NCBI RefSeq assembly: GCF_947494125.1 | Contig: NZ_CANLTU010000016.1 | Span: 1-60,919 of the forward strand | Reading direction: 5' to 3' | Length of the DNA: 60,919 nucleotides | Source: an uncultured Tenacibaculum sp. | Lineage (GTDB): Bacteria > Bacteroidota > Bacteroidia > Flavobacteriales > Flavobacteriaceae | The notes under the pieces: generated by a model | The model's database searches: none | The model's input: only the letters and a program-made list of their open reading frames with translations | Told to the model about the DNA's origin: nothing | In this document: piece by piece, positions 19,767-28,370 of the stretch | Layout: each line of letters starts with the position of its first letter | Numbering within the stretch: the stretch's first letter is position 1 | Translations under genes and position numbers: made by a program

Positions 19767-20000
19767 TTAAGCTAGTTCTCCTCTATGAGGTTTTAAAGCA
19801 TCTCTAAATACTTTCATATGAATCTCATCAACGGTAATATATGCATATGTATGCATCGGATTTAATTCCTTATAGTTTACCTCATCAAATGGTAAATTAT
19901 CTATCTGTGCGAATTCTTTTAAATGCACACAATGGTGCTTTGCTGTTTCTAAACCATCTGGGCCTTTAAAATCCCAAATTAGTTTTATTTTTCTATTCAT
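19767..20000 (-). CDS. Hypothetical 77-aa protein
   Basis: No family is recognised. It is a soluble protein with several His residues (TAKHHCVHLKEF, MHTYAYITVDEIHMKV), which could bind a metal, although nothing shows this. It precedes the 94-aa acidic protein by 18 bp on the same strand and likely shares its transcript. The regular alternation of charged and hydrophobic residues and the normal start suggest a real gene. Confidence 0.65.
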   Translation of the reverse strand: MNRKIKLIWDFKGPDGLETAKHHCVHLKEFAQIDNLPFDEVNYKELNPMHTYAYITVDEIHMKVFRDALKPHRGELA

Positions 20001-20085
20001 AGACCATACTCATGATTATACTACAAAAATACCCAATTCAAAATTGAACTGGGTACTTTATCTATAAACTAATCACAAAATAGTT

Positions 20086-20985
20086 TTAATTAATTTTCCA
20101 ATCGTAGTTAATTTTTCGTTTTAAATATTCTTTTAAAGGTTCCAAACCAATCTCTTTTCTTCTATTATCTACATTTTTAGGATCTTGTATAGAAAACGGT
20201 TCTAATTCTCTTTTATTGTTATACCTAAATTGCATTCCATACAATTGCGATTTCCCTGTATTTACCAATATACGATCCTGAATCTTAGCATATTCTATAC
20301 AACTTCCCTCTCCTTTTAAGCAAGCTCTTTTAATTTTTGGCAAGTATTTAATTCGAATAGCTTCTTCTTTATGATGATTAATAATTAATAAGGGACCATC
20401 TGCTGCCAATTTACCTACCTTTGTGTAAGTTGGCCAACCTTTTTCTGCAATTAATTTTTCCATTATAGCAAAATTCCCTTCAGTAATTTCTTTCTTCATT
20501 TGTGCTATTGGATAGTACCAATGTGGGGCTTTACCTTTTTTCATATAGTAACGTTTTGCAATGTCTAGCTGATAATCAAAAGACTGATCTTTCATTATTA
20601 ACTGCAATAATTGTTTAGCGTATATTGGACTCTTCAATTTTATTTTCTCCTTCTGATATTTCGCTAATTGTTGTTGTTCAATTATTTTCCATCTTTTATC
20701 TTTTGTTAATGATAACAAGTCATTATCCGCCAAAGCCCATAAAGAACTATTCTTATTTAATGCTTTTTTTAAATAATAAAAAGCGCTATCTTTTTTATAC
20801 ATTAATGCATATGCACAAGCCAGATTGTATACATTATTGTAATTTTCTGCATCTTTTTCTAAATCTGCTTTATAAGCTACAATTGCTTTTTCTAAACTTC
20901 CTTCTTCTCTAAAAATATCTCCTTTACTTTGTGAAAATATCGACAAGCTAAATAATATAAAAACTAATAATAAATTCTTTTTCAT
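20086..20985 (-). CDS. Secreted TPR protein with DUF6624-type C-terminus
   Basis: 299 aa. A signal peptide (MKKNLLLVFILFSLSIFSQS) is followed by TPR-like helices (about 25-100: LEKAIVAYKADLEKDAENYN, NLACAYALMYKKDSAFYYLK). The second half matches the DUF6624 pattern: EKGWPTYTKVG, DGPLLIINHH, LPKIKRACLKGEGSCIEYA, QDRILVNTGKSQLYG and NVDNRRKEIGLEPL. It is presumably periplasmic, and the function of DUF6624 is unknown. It is 3 bp downstream of a small membrane protein gene, so they are likely co-transcribed. Confidence 0.75.
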   Translation of the reverse strand: MKKNLLLVFILFSLSIFSQSKGDIFREEGSLEKAIVAYKADLEKDAENYNNVYNLACAYALMYKKDSAFYYLKKALNKNSSLWALADNDLLSLTKDKRWKIIEQQQLAKYQKEKIKLKSPIYAKQLLQLIMKDQSFDYQLDIAKRYYMKKGKAPHWYYPIAQMKKEITEGNFAIMEKLIAEKGWPTYTKVGKLAADGPLLIINHHKEEAIRIKYLPKIKRACLKGEGSCIEYAKIQDRILVNTGKSQLYGMQFRYNNKRELEPFSIQDPKNVDNRRKEIGLEPLKEYLKRKINYDWKIN

Positions 20986-20988
20986 AAG

Positions 20989-21342
20989 TTATTTTTTCAC
21001 AGGTATTGGAGTACTTAATAATTTTATAATCATTCCTATTGCCACTCCTAATGTTGGGGTGATTAGCATATTTGCGAGCCCTCCAAAAAGCAGGTGATTA
21101 GCAATTCCTTCTGCTTGAGAAACAAAATAAAAACTATGTAAAAGACCTAATAATAATGAAAAAACAGCGATTAGCAAACTCCAATTAATTAGTTTTTTTA
21201 TTTTTAAATTGTATTGTCCCTGGACTTCTTTTTGTCGTAATTTCTTGAAAAAATAAACAATTGCTATAATTAAAAAAGTGTATAAAATCATAACAAATTT
21301 TAGATCTCCATTTGCTAAAAAATCTAATAAAGGCATTCTCAT
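20989..21342 (-). CDS. Small MotA/ExbB-like membrane protein
   Basis: 117 aa with about three hydrophobic segments (VMILYTFLIIAIVYFF; WSLLIAVFSLLLGLLHSFYF; MLITPTLGVAIGMIIKLL). Segments two and three, with a conserved Gly/Thr-Pro turn, resemble the ion-channel pair of MotA/TolQ/ExbB proteins, but the protein is half the normal length. A second such gene lies upstream (21489-21854), so the two may form a pair. It is followed within 3 bp by the TPR/DUF6624 gene. The role as an ion-driven channel is inference. Confidence 0.6.
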   Translation of the reverse strand: MRMPLLDFLANGDLKFVMILYTFLIIAIVYFFKKLRQKEVQGQYNLKIKKLINWSLLIAVFSLLLGLLHSFYFVSQAEGIANHLLFGGLANMLITPTLGVAIGMIIKLLSTPIPVKK

Positions 21343-21373
21343 ATATATAAATATTATAATTAATAGTTTTTAA

Positions 21374-21460
21374 TCATTGGTTTAAATCAGTTTTTAATAA
21401 TCTCTGTGTTTCAGTAAAAAAAGAGCATAGAAATGCTGTAAAAAGAATACTTTTTTTCAT
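21374..21460 (-). CDS. 28-aa signal-peptide-like ORF, possible gene remnant
   Basis: The frame MKKSILFTAFLCSFFTETQR and eight more residues lies between the two MotA-like genes. The first 16 residues look exactly like a flavobacterial signal peptide and the frame then ends. It may be the broken 5' end of a lost secreted protein, or chance. Confidence 0.25.
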   Translation of the reverse strand: MKKSILFTAFLCSFFTETQRLLKTDLNQ

Positions 21461-21488
21461 GAAGAGATTTTTATATTAAAAAACGAGA

Positions 21489-21854
21489 TTATTTCTTTTT
21501 AAATAGAAGTGCTATAATTCCTAATCTAGCAATTAAGAAAACAAACATTCCAAAAATAGGATTTAATAAAGCAATTTTTATTCCAGTAGCTAAAATATTT
21601 GGAGACATATCACTAAAAGCTTCTATGCTATCAAAAGCAGTAACCAAACCAATCATCTGCCCTAAAAACCCCCAAACCAAAGCAAACAAACCTACATGAC
21701 CAATTAACTTTGTAAACCTACCATCATCCCCTTTTATAAAAGCATATATAATAAGAGCTATACATAATAATAACATTAATAAAAGTGGATACATAAAAAC
21801 AGGACCTCCTTCTTGTAACCTATTAGATAATTGTCCAAAAAACAAAAAAATCAT
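21489..21854 (-). CDS. Small MotA/TolQ/ExbB-like membrane protein
   Basis: 121 aa. The order is a hydrophobic segment (FMYPLLLMLLLCIALIIYAF), a short charged loop (KGDDGRFTK), then two helices with GLFALVWGFLGQMIGLVTAF and LATGIKIALLNPIFGMFVFL, which match the conserved TM pair of MotA/TolQ/ExbB channels. It is shorter than classical ExbB (about 220 aa). In Flavobacteria such proteins accompany secreted or envelope proteins; a partner ExbD-like gene is not seen here. It is divergent from the histidine-kinase gene. Confidence 0.65.
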   Translation of the reverse strand: MIFLFFGQLSNRLQEGGPVFMYPLLLMLLLCIALIIYAFIKGDDGRFTKLIGHVGLFALVWGFLGQMIGLVTAFDSIEAFSDMSPNILATGIKIALLNPIFGMFVFLIARLGIIALLFKKK

Positions 21855-22068
21855 ATTAAAAATTTTAAAAGTTAAACATACCTCAAAAGTATATTTACAT
21901 TAATCTAGATTATTTTTATTTCGACATTTGCATGCAAAAACAATACAAATAACCAATTTAACTCAAGTTTTTACAATAGATGTTAAAATGGTAATATGCC
22001 GACAATTTAATGGATTTCATCTCTTGAATCATAAAATATTCTTTGAAAAATTAGATATTGCAGTATAT

Positions 22069-23127
22069 ATGAAAAAATTATTTTTTTTACTTCGTATAAT
22101 TCCTCAGGTTTTAATCCATTTATTATTTTGGATTGGTGTTTATTTTTTCTACAATTATTTTTTAGGCTACGGAACAAAAAACACCACATATATTAACCGT
22201 TTTTCTTTATTTCTTCTGCCAGTTACTATTTGTGTTAGCTATTTTTTTCTTTATTTTTTAATCCCAAAATTTCTTTTAAAGAAAAAACAAGGTCTTTTTA
22301 TTTTATACACTATTTATACTTTTATAATATCTTCTTTTTTTATAACCCTTTCTGTATTATACGGATTAGTTTTTTTACTAGGTTTAACAACTAACAATAT
22401 TTCCCCTCTTACTAAAACACTCCCCTTTATCGTTTTAGGTGTCTATTTTATTATTTTAATAGTTATCATGCTTGGTATGGTTATGCATAACTATAAATCA
22501 ACATTAAAAAATGAAGATTTAAAAAACAAATTTTTACAAACTCAATTACAGCTAAAAGAACAAGAATTGAAGTTTTTAAAAACGCAGATTCACCCTCATT
22601 TTCTATTCAATACTTTAAATACCCTCTATGGATTTGCTCTTAAAAAATCGGATTCAGCTCCCGATATGATTCTAAAACTCTCAAATTTATTAGATTATAT
22701 TTTATACCAAGTAGACAAACCTTCTGTATTATTAACCAATGAAATTCAACACATAGATAATTATATAGTTTTAGAAAAAATGCGATTCCAAGATAGTTTA
22801 GATATCCTCTTTACTAAAGAGCTTAATCAAAAAAAAATAGAAATACCTCCAATGTTACTATTACCTTTTGTAGAAAATGCATTTAAACATGGAATACAAA
22901 TTGATGGTGTTTTAAAAATAAAAGCTACTTTAACAACAACAAGCAATTTTATAGAGTTCAACATACAAAACACATCAAAAGAAACTTCCAACTCAAAAAA
23001 AGGGATTGGTTTAGAAAACATTAAAAAACGTCTAGAAATGTTATTTAAAAGGCATTACTCTTTAAAAATAACTCAACAAAACAACAACTTTGAGGTTAAC
23101 CTTAAAATCCCATTAAATCATGTCTAA
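22069..23127 (+). CDS. LytS-type sensor histidine kinase (His_kinase family)
   Basis: About 352 aa from the ATG at 22069; an upstream in-frame ATG at 21928 would add 47 residues of non-conserved sequence. Four membrane segments (about 1-145) are followed by a coiled linker (KNKFLQTQLQLKEQELKFLK), the phosphoacceptor box KTQIHPHFLFNTLNTLYG (His near 175), an N box LLLPFVENAFKHGI and a G box KKGIGLENIKKRL. It autophosphorylates on His and passes the phosphate to the response regulator encoded by the next gene, which overlaps by 8 bp. The signal it senses is unknown. The membrane domain carries no recognisable ligand-binding module. Confidence 0.88.
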   Translation: MKKLFFLLRIIPQVLIHLLFWIGVYFFYNYFLGYGTKNTTYINRFSLFLLPVTICVSYFFLYFLIPKFLLKKKQGLFILYTIYTFIISSFFITLSVLYGLVFLLGLTTNNISPLTKTLPFIVLGVYFIILIVIMLGMVMHNYKSTLKNEDLKNKFLQTQLQLKEQELKFLKTQIHPHFLFNTLNTLYGFALKKSDSAPDMILKLSNLLDYILYQVDKPSVLLTNEIQHIDNYIVLEKMRFQDSLDILFTKELNQKKIEIPPMLLLPFVENAFKHGIQIDGVLKIKATLTTTSNFIEFNIQNTSKETSNSKKGIGLENIKKRLEMLFKRHYSLKITQQNNNFEVNLKIPLNHV

Positions 23128-23830
23128 AAAAATAACTTGTGTAATAGTTGACGATGAACCGATGGCTAGAGAGATAATAGCTTCTTTTGTTGTAAAAACT
23201 CCTACTTTAAAACTTCTAACAACTTGCAAAAATGCCACAGAAGCCATTCGTTTTATTCAAGAAAACGAAGTGGGTTTATTTTTTTTAGATATTAACATGC
23301 CTGAAATAACAGGACTAAGCTTAGCAAAAATAATAGGTGAAAAATCAAAAATAATTTTTACTACTGCTTATCGAGATTATGCTGTTGATGGTTTTAATTT
23401 AAATGTAGTAGACTACCTCTTAAAACCTATTCCTTTTGAGCGTTTTTTTGAAGCAGTACAAAAAGTGGTTCCAACACAAACAAAACGCATTATTGTTGAT
23501 ACTAAAAATCCTATTAAAAAAGAGTTCATGTTTGTTCGTTCAGATAGAAAAATGTTTAAAATAAATTTTGACGATATTTTTTACATAGAAAGCTTAGGTG
23601 ATTATGTTAAAGTTTTTCTAGAGAAAACTATAATTGTAACAAGGGAAACTATGAACAACATTGAGATTAAACTTCCTCAAAACAACTTTGTTCGAATTCA
23701 TAGATCTTATATGGTTTCGCTAAGTAAAATTTCTTCTTACACAAACGAGTTTATTGAGGTACACAAAAAAGCTTTACCTATTAGTAGAGGCTATAAAGAA
23801 AGCACTTTACAAAAATTAGCAGAAGTGTAA
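23120..23830 (+). CDS. LytTR-family response regulator
   Basis: 236 aa. The receiver domain (1-125) has the acidic pair D11-D12, phosphoacceptor D57 in FFLDINMPE, a conserved Thr in IIFTTAYRDYAVDG and Lys in YLLKPIPF. The LytTR DNA-binding domain spans about 130-235 (FVRSDRKMFKINFDDIFYIE, FVRIHRSYMVSLSKI). The start overlaps the kinase gene by 8 bp, indicating a coupled two-component pair. Targets are unknown; LytTR regulators of this group usually bind paired direct repeats near their target promoters. The next gene, mvaD, begins 35 bp after the stop. Confidence 0.92.
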   Translation: MSKKITCVIVDDEPMAREIIASFVVKTPTLKLLTTCKNATEAIRFIQENEVGLFFLDINMPEITGLSLAKIIGEKSKIIFTTAYRDYAVDGFNLNVVDYLLKPIPFERFFEAVQKVVPTQTKRIIVDTKNPIKKEFMFVRSDRKMFKINFDDIFYIESLGDYVKVFLEKTIIVTRETMNNIEIKLPQNNFVRIHRSYMVSLSKISSYTNEFIEVHKKALPISRGYKESTLQKLAEV

Positions 23831-23864
23831 GCGAAATTCTATCTTTACAGCAAAATTTCACACT

Positions 23865-24944
23865 TTGAATACAGCAGAATTTAAATTTCAATCTTCTAAT
23901 AAATCAGTACAAAATTTATCCGTTACATGGCAAACACCAAGCAATATTGCCTTAGTTAAATATTGGGGTAAGAGTGATCCGCAAATACCAAAAAATGCTT
24001 CTATAAGTTTTACCTTAAACAATTGCCATACTACAACTACAATTGAATTTTCTAAAATAGCAAAAAATGAGAATGCTCAATTCGAATTGTTTTTTGAAGG
24101 TAAAAAGAAAGATGATTTTAAACCTAAAATAGCTAATTTTTTTGAAAGAATTCAAGAATATTGCTCTTATATATTAGAATATAACATGGTTATTTCTTCT
24201 GAAAACTCTTTCCCTCATAGTAGTGGTATTGCTTCTTCTGCAAGTGGTATGTCAGCCATAGCCATGTGTTTAATGAGTTTAGAAAAACAATTAAGCCCAA
24301 ACATAACAGAATCCTTTATTAATAAAAAGGCTTCTTTTTTAGCTAGACTAGGTTCTGGTAGTGCTAGTAGAAGTATTGAAGGTCCATTAGTTGTTTGGGG
24401 GAAACATGCAAAAATAGAAGATAGCTCGGATTTATTTGGTGTAAAATTCCCATATAAAGCACATCCTATTTTTGAAAATTATTGTGACACAATTTTATTA
24501 GTAGACAAAGGAGAAAAACAAGTAAGTTCTACAGTAGGCCATAATTTAATGTACAACCATCCTTATGCAGAACAACGCTTTTTACAAGCAAATAATAATT
24601 TGGAAAAATTAACAGAAATACTTCAAAACGGAGATATTAAAAATTTTATAAATTTAGTAGAGAGCGAAGCATTAACATTACATGCCATGATGCTTACTAG
24701 TAACCCTTATTTTATTTTAATGAAACCAAACACTTTAGAGGTTATAAATAAAATATGGGAATACCGTAATGAAAACGATAGCAATATCTGTTTTACACTA
24801 GATGCTGGGGCTAATGTACATGTCCTTTACCCTAACTCAGAAAAGACTGACATTGAACTATTTATTAAGAATGATTTAGCAAATTACTGCCAAAAAAATC
24901 AGTATATTTGTGATAGTGTGGGATTGGGAGCAAAACCACAATAA
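23865..24944 (+). CDS. mvaD: Diphosphomevalonate decarboxylase
   Basis: 359 aa, read from a TTG codon at 23865; the next in-frame ATG would remove the conserved N-terminus TWQTPSNIALVKYWGK, so TTG is preferred. It catalyses ATP-dependent decarboxylation of mevalonate diphosphate to isopentenyl diphosphate. Family motifs are PSNIALVKYWGK (about 26-37), the GHMP loop SSGIASSASGMSAIA (about 118-132), LGSGSASRSI and the catalytic-site segment LDAGANVHVL. It lies downstream of the two-component genes and upstream of a mevalonate-kinase-like GHMP kinase, so the pathway is split in two blocks about 8 kb apart. Confidence 0.93.
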   Translation: MNTAEFKFQSSNKSVQNLSVTWQTPSNIALVKYWGKSDPQIPKNASISFTLNNCHTTTTIEFSKIAKNENAQFELFFEGKKKDDFKPKIANFFERIQEYCSYILEYNMVISSENSFPHSSGIASSASGMSAIAMCLMSLEKQLSPNITESFINKKASFLARLGSGSASRSIEGPLVVWGKHAKIEDSSDLFGVKFPYKAHPIFENYCDTILLVDKGEKQVSSTVGHNLMYNHPYAEQRFLQANNNLEKLTEILQNGDIKNFINLVESEALTLHAMMLTSNPYFILMKPNTLEVINKIWEYRNENDSNICFTLDAGANVHVLYPNSEKTDIELFIKNDLANYCQKNQYICDSVGLGAKPQ

Positions 24945-24963
24945 CCTTAAATTCCTTGAAATT

Positions 24964-25458
24964 ATGAAAACTTCAACATTAATATTAGTTATGTTTATCG
25001 GTTTTTTAACTTCATCAGTAACTGGTCAAGAAACTATCTGGTTTGATAAAAACTGGCAAGAAACTTCTAAAGAGAATCATGAATTTTACAGACCAGCTCC
25101 AAAGAAAATTAAAAATGGCTTTTGGATTGTAGATTATTACAAAAACGGTCAAATACAAATGGAAGGTTATAGCACAGTTAACAAACCTGATGGCGAAGTG
25201 TTTGATGGTTTAGTTATATATTACCATGCTAACGGGAAACCTTTTCATAAAGCAAACTATAAAGATGGCAAGCTTGATGGTGTCCGTAAAGTCTTTTACG
25301 AATCTGGCGAGTTAAAAGAACAAGGAAAATACAATGATGGTAAAAGACAAGGCGTTTGGAAAACTTTTTACAAAAATGGTAAGATAGAAACCAAAGGAAA
25401 ATATAGAGATAATGAAAAAGTTGGTGTTTGGAAGACTTTTTATAAAAATGTATACTAG
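24964..25458 (+). CDS. YwqK-family MORN-like repeat protein, secreted
   Basis: 164 aa from the ATG at 24964, which opens a signal peptide (MKTSTLILVMFIGFLTSSVTGQ); the frame runs further back, but only by overlapping mvaD. The rest is MORN/YwqK-type repeats: YKNGQIQMEGY, YHANGKPFHKANY, YESGELKEQGKY and FYKNGKIETKGKY. Databases often label the family toxin-antitoxin YwqK antitoxin; no toxin gene is here and the protein is exported, so I do not infer antitoxin function. It lies 19 bp after mvaD and may be co-transcribed. Confidence 0.8.
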   Translation: MKTSTLILVMFIGFLTSSVTGQETIWFDKNWQETSKENHEFYRPAPKKIKNGFWIVDYYKNGQIQMEGYSTVNKPDGEVFDGLVIYYHANGKPFHKANYKDGKLDGVRKVFYESGELKEQGKYNDGKRQGVWKTFYKNGKIETKGKYRDNEKVGVWKTFYKNVY

Positions 25459-25490
25459 TTTGTAAACTAACACATTTACTTGTACTTTTG
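25459..25490 (+). promoter_or_regulatory. Complete flavobacterial promoter for the mevalonate-kinase-like gene
   Basis: TTTG (25459-25462), a 20-bp spacer, then TACTTTTG (25483-25490), 21 bp before the ATG at 25512. It begins 1 bp after the YwqK stop. Confidence 0.7.
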
Positions 25491-25511
25491 CCCTGTAACT
25501 AAAAAAAATAT

Positions 25512-26438
25512 ATGAAAGGACCTTTATTTTACGCAAAAATATTACTCTTTGGTGAGTATGGAATTATAAAAGACTCTAAAGGCTTGGCTATTCCTTTTAA
25601 CTCATATAAAGGTGCCTTGAAATCCGCTAATAATTTAACCGGTGAAGCCAGTAAGTCAAATGAAAGTTTAGCTAAATTTTCTCGTTATTTGACTGACTTA
25701 AATTCAAATATAGTTTCTTTTGATTTAGTTTCTTTAAAAAATGATATCGATAACGGAATGTATTTCGATTCATCAATCCCACAAGGATATGGCGTAGGAA
25801 GTTCTGGAGCTTTAGTTGCATCTATTTATGACAAATACGCTAATAATAAAATTACAGTTTTAGAGAATTTAACTCGTAATAAATTATTAGTATTAAAACA
25901 AATTTTTTCTTTAATGGAATCTTTTTTCCATGGAAAAAGTTCTGGTTTAGACCCTTTAAATTCATATCTAAGTTTACCAATATTAATTAACTCTAAAGAA
26001 AATATTGAGCCGGCTGGTATTCCATCTCAAAAAGAAGGAAAAGGAGCAGTCTTCTTACTAGATTCAGAGCAAATTGGGGAAACTGAGCCAATGGTAAACA
26101 TCTTCATGAATAAAATGAAAAATGAAGGGTTTCGTAAAATGTTAAGCGAAGAATTTTCTCTTCATACTGATGCTTGTATTGATGATTTTTTACAAGGAAA
26201 TATAAAATCTTTATTTGGTAACGTAAAAAAATTATCGAAAGTTGTTTTAATGAACTTCAAACCTATGATTCCTACTGCTTTTCATAAAGTTTGGGAAAAA
26301 GGTATACAAACTAACGATTATTATTTAAAGCTTTGTGGCTCTGGAGGAGGAGGCTACATCTTAGGCTTTACTGAAGATTATCAAAAAGCAAAAACTAGCC
26401 TAAAAGATTATAAATTAGAGTTAGTATATCGTTTTTAA
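25512..26438 (+). CDS. GHMP kinase, mevalonate kinase-like
   Basis: 308 aa. It carries the family start FYAKILLFGEYGIIKDSKGL, the ATP-binding GHMP loop PQGYGVGSSGALVAS near residue 94, a catalytic-Asp region SSGLDPLNSYLSLP near 152 and the C-terminal Gly-rich motif KLCGSGGGGYILGF near 272. In flavobacterial mevalonate clusters this protein is the mevalonate kinase candidate, phosphorylating mevalonate at O5. It has its own promoter (TTTG-N20-TACTTTTG) and is followed 9 bp later by a UbiA prenyltransferase gene. Which of the two GHMP kinases in the window acts on which substrate is inferred from family labels, not shown. Confidence 0.85.
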   Translation: MKGPLFYAKILLFGEYGIIKDSKGLAIPFNSYKGALKSANNLTGEASKSNESLAKFSRYLTDLNSNIVSFDLVSLKNDIDNGMYFDSSIPQGYGVGSSGALVASIYDKYANNKITVLENLTRNKLLVLKQIFSLMESFFHGKSSGLDPLNSYLSLPILINSKENIEPAGIPSQKEGKGAVFLLDSEQIGETEPMVNIFMNKMKNEGFRKMLSEEFSLHTDACIDDFLQGNIKSLFGNVKKLSKVVLMNFKPMIPTAFHKVWEKGIQTNDYYLKLCGSGGGGYILGFTEDYQKAKTSLKDYKLELVYRF

Positions 26439-26447
26439 AATAGTAAA

Positions 26448-27368
26448 ATGAGTAGTATATTAAAAACAAATACATTTTTGTTAAAACTATTCAGTCTTCT
26501 ATCTGTAATTAGGGGATACAATATATTAGTATTAATAGCAGCCCAATATTTGGCTGCTATTTTTATTTTTTCAGATCAAAAAGCAATAAAGCCAGTACTT
26601 TTAGATTGGCACTTACTTTATTTGGTAATTGCAACTGTTTCTGTAGTTGCTTCGGGTTACATTATCAATAACTTTTACGATAAAAAGGCCGATAGAATTA
26701 ATCGCCCAATAAAAACTGGATTAGATTCCTATGTTAAACAAGAAACCAAATTATCTTTATATTTCTTCTTAAACTTTGTTGGTTTTGTTTTTGGTTGGTT
26801 AGTATCTTGGAGAGCTGCTCTTTTTTTTGCAGTATATATTTTCGGAATTTGGTTTTACTCTCATAAGCTTAAAAAACATCCTTTTATAGGTTTAATTAGT
26901 GTTACTATCTTAACTATTCTTCCGTTTTTTGTGATTTTTATACATTATAAAAATTTTTCAAAAGTTATATTCATACATGCTATATTTCTTTTTTTAATTA
27001 TTATGATTCGTGAATTAATTAAAGATTTAGAAAACATAAAAGGTGCAATAGCTAATAATTATAATACGTTCCCTGTTAAATACGGCGAAAAAAATACTAA
27101 AAAGCTTATTATTTTATTAATGCTTTTAACTTTAATTCCCATTGGAATTTTATTCAACTATCCAGCTATTGAGTACATGAAATACTATTTCTACTTAGCT
27201 GCACTCACTTTGTTTTTCATTGGGTTTTACACATGGAAAGCGACCAAAACAAATCAATACCGCCTATTACACAACATTTTAAAAATGCTTTTATTAGTCG
27301 GTGTATTTAGCTTATTGTTTATAGACAAGTCTTTAATACTAGATAAAGTCGTTGAAGTTTTAGATTAA
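26448..27368 (+). CDS. UbiA-family prenyltransferase (geranylgeranylglycerol-phosphate synthase type)
   Basis: 306 aa polytopic membrane enzyme. The first Asp-rich motif is NNFYDKKADRINRP (near 72-85) and the second is RELIKDLENIKGA (near 186), the two sites that bind prenyl diphosphate through magnesium. Nine or so hydrophobic helices are visible. Flavobacterial members are usually labelled geranylgeranylglycerol-phosphate geranylgeranyltransferase; an aromatic acceptor cannot be excluded. It starts 9 bp after the GHMP kinase and therefore uses the isoprenoid units made by its neighbours. Confidence 0.85.
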   Translation: MSSILKTNTFLLKLFSLLSVIRGYNILVLIAAQYLAAIFIFSDQKAIKPVLLDWHLLYLVIATVSVVASGYIINNFYDKKADRINRPIKTGLDSYVKQETKLSLYFFLNFVGFVFGWLVSWRAALFFAVYIFGIWFYSHKLKKHPFIGLISVTILTILPFFVIFIHYKNFSKVIFIHAIFLFLIIMIRELIKDLENIKGAIANNYNTFPVKYGEKNTKKLIILLMLLTLIPIGILFNYPAIEYMKYYFYLAALTLFFIGFYTWKATKTNQYRLLHNILKMLLLVGVFSLLFIDKSLILDKVVEVLD

Positions 27369-27385
27369 AAATCAAATAATTAACG

Positions 27386-27393
27386 TACATTTG
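27386..27393 (+). promoter_or_regulatory. Flavobacterial -7 box (TACATTTG)
   Basis: TACATTTG matches TAnnTTTG and lies 21 bp before the pseudouridine synthase ATG. The -33 box is not clear. Confidence 0.5.
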
Positions 27394-27414
27394 CCCACTT
27401 TTTAAAAATTAAGT

Positions 27415-28335
27415 ATGAACTCAAAAAACTCGTCGAGAGGACGACAAGCTGATCGTAACAGCAATCCTCAAGAAAAAAAATCATTTAGATCTGATAAACC
27501 TCAGAAAAACAGTAATTCTTCAGACAAAAAAAGGTTTGCAACTAGTTCTTCTGATAACAAGAAACAGTTTAAAAGAGATTTTAAAAAATCTCAACCTAAT
27601 AAACCAGTTCAGAAAAAAACTGAAGACACTGGTATTCGTTTAAACAAATTTATTTCTAATTCTGGTATTTGTTCACGTAGAGAAGCTGATACGTATATTG
27701 AACACGGTAGTGTTTCAGTAAATGAAAAACTAGTTACCGAAATGGGATATAAAGTTCAACCTGGTGATCAAGTTCGTTTTGATGGAACTTTAATTTCTAT
27801 AGAAAAAAAACGTTATGTTTTATTAAACAAGCCTAAAAACTATATTACTACCATGGAAGATGATCGTGGTCGTAAAACGGTAATGGAAATTGTTGCTCAT
27901 GCTACAAAAGAACGCATATACCCTGTAGGAAGACTAGATAGAAATACTACTGGTTTATTATTATTTACAAACGATGGTGAATTAGCAAAAAAACTAACAC
28001 ATCCAAAACACAACGTACGTAAATTATACCACGCTTCTTTAGATAAAAAATTAACTTTATCTGATTTAGACAAATTACGTGGTGACGTAATTATTGAAGG
28101 AAAAAAAGTTTTTATTGATGCCGTTTCTTATGTTGAAGGAGAAAGAAAAACTGAAGTAGGTATTGAAATTCACTCTGGAAGAAATAGAATTGTTCGTAAG
28201 ATTTTTGAAAATTTCGGATACACTGTAACAAAATTAGACAGAGTTGTCTTTGCTGGCATGACAAAAAAGAACTTACCTCGTGGTAGATGGAGAGAATTGA
28301 CAGAACAAGAAGTAAATACTTTACAAATGATATAA
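27415..28335 (+). CDS. RluB/RsuA-type rRNA pseudouridine synthase
   Basis: 306 aa. The first ~75 residues are basic, Ser/Lys/Asn-rich and probably disordered. An S4 RNA-binding domain follows (GIRLNKFISNSGICSRREAD, near 78-125), then the pseudouridine synthase domain with the catalytic Asp in GRLDRNTTGLLLFTNDGELA and the motif GRNRIVRKIFENFGY. The RluB/RsuA group converts specific uridines in 23S or 16S rRNA. The disordered, charged N-terminal extension is a common feature of Bacteroidota members. It has its own promoter box and a strong terminator, so it is monocistronic. Confidence 0.9.
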   Translation: MNSKNSSRGRQADRNSNPQEKKSFRSDKPQKNSNSSDKKRFATSSSDNKKQFKRDFKKSQPNKPVQKKTEDTGIRLNKFISNSGICSRREADTYIEHGSVSVNEKLVTEMGYKVQPGDQVRFDGTLISIEKKRYVLLNKPKNYITTMEDDRGRKTVMEIVAHATKERIYPVGRLDRNTTGLLLFTNDGELAKKLTHPKHNVRKLYHASLDKKLTLSDLDKLRGDVIIEGKKVFIDAVSYVEGERKTEVGIEIHSGRNRIVRKIFENFGYTVTKLDRVVFAGMTKKNLPRGRWRELTEQEVNTLQMI

Positions 28336-28369
28336 AAAAAATCCCGAGTTTTAAACTCGGGATTTTTTT
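28334..28369. terminator. Bidirectional terminator
   Basis: AAAAAAATCCCGAGTTT and AAACTCGGGATTTTTTT form a nearly perfect palindrome between the converging pseudouridine synthase and HMA-protein genes. Confidence 0.9.
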
Positions 28370-28370
28370 A

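Noticed and set aside
24964..25458. Toxin-antitoxin system suggested by the YwqK label
   Set aside because: The protein has a signal peptide and no toxin gene is adjacent.
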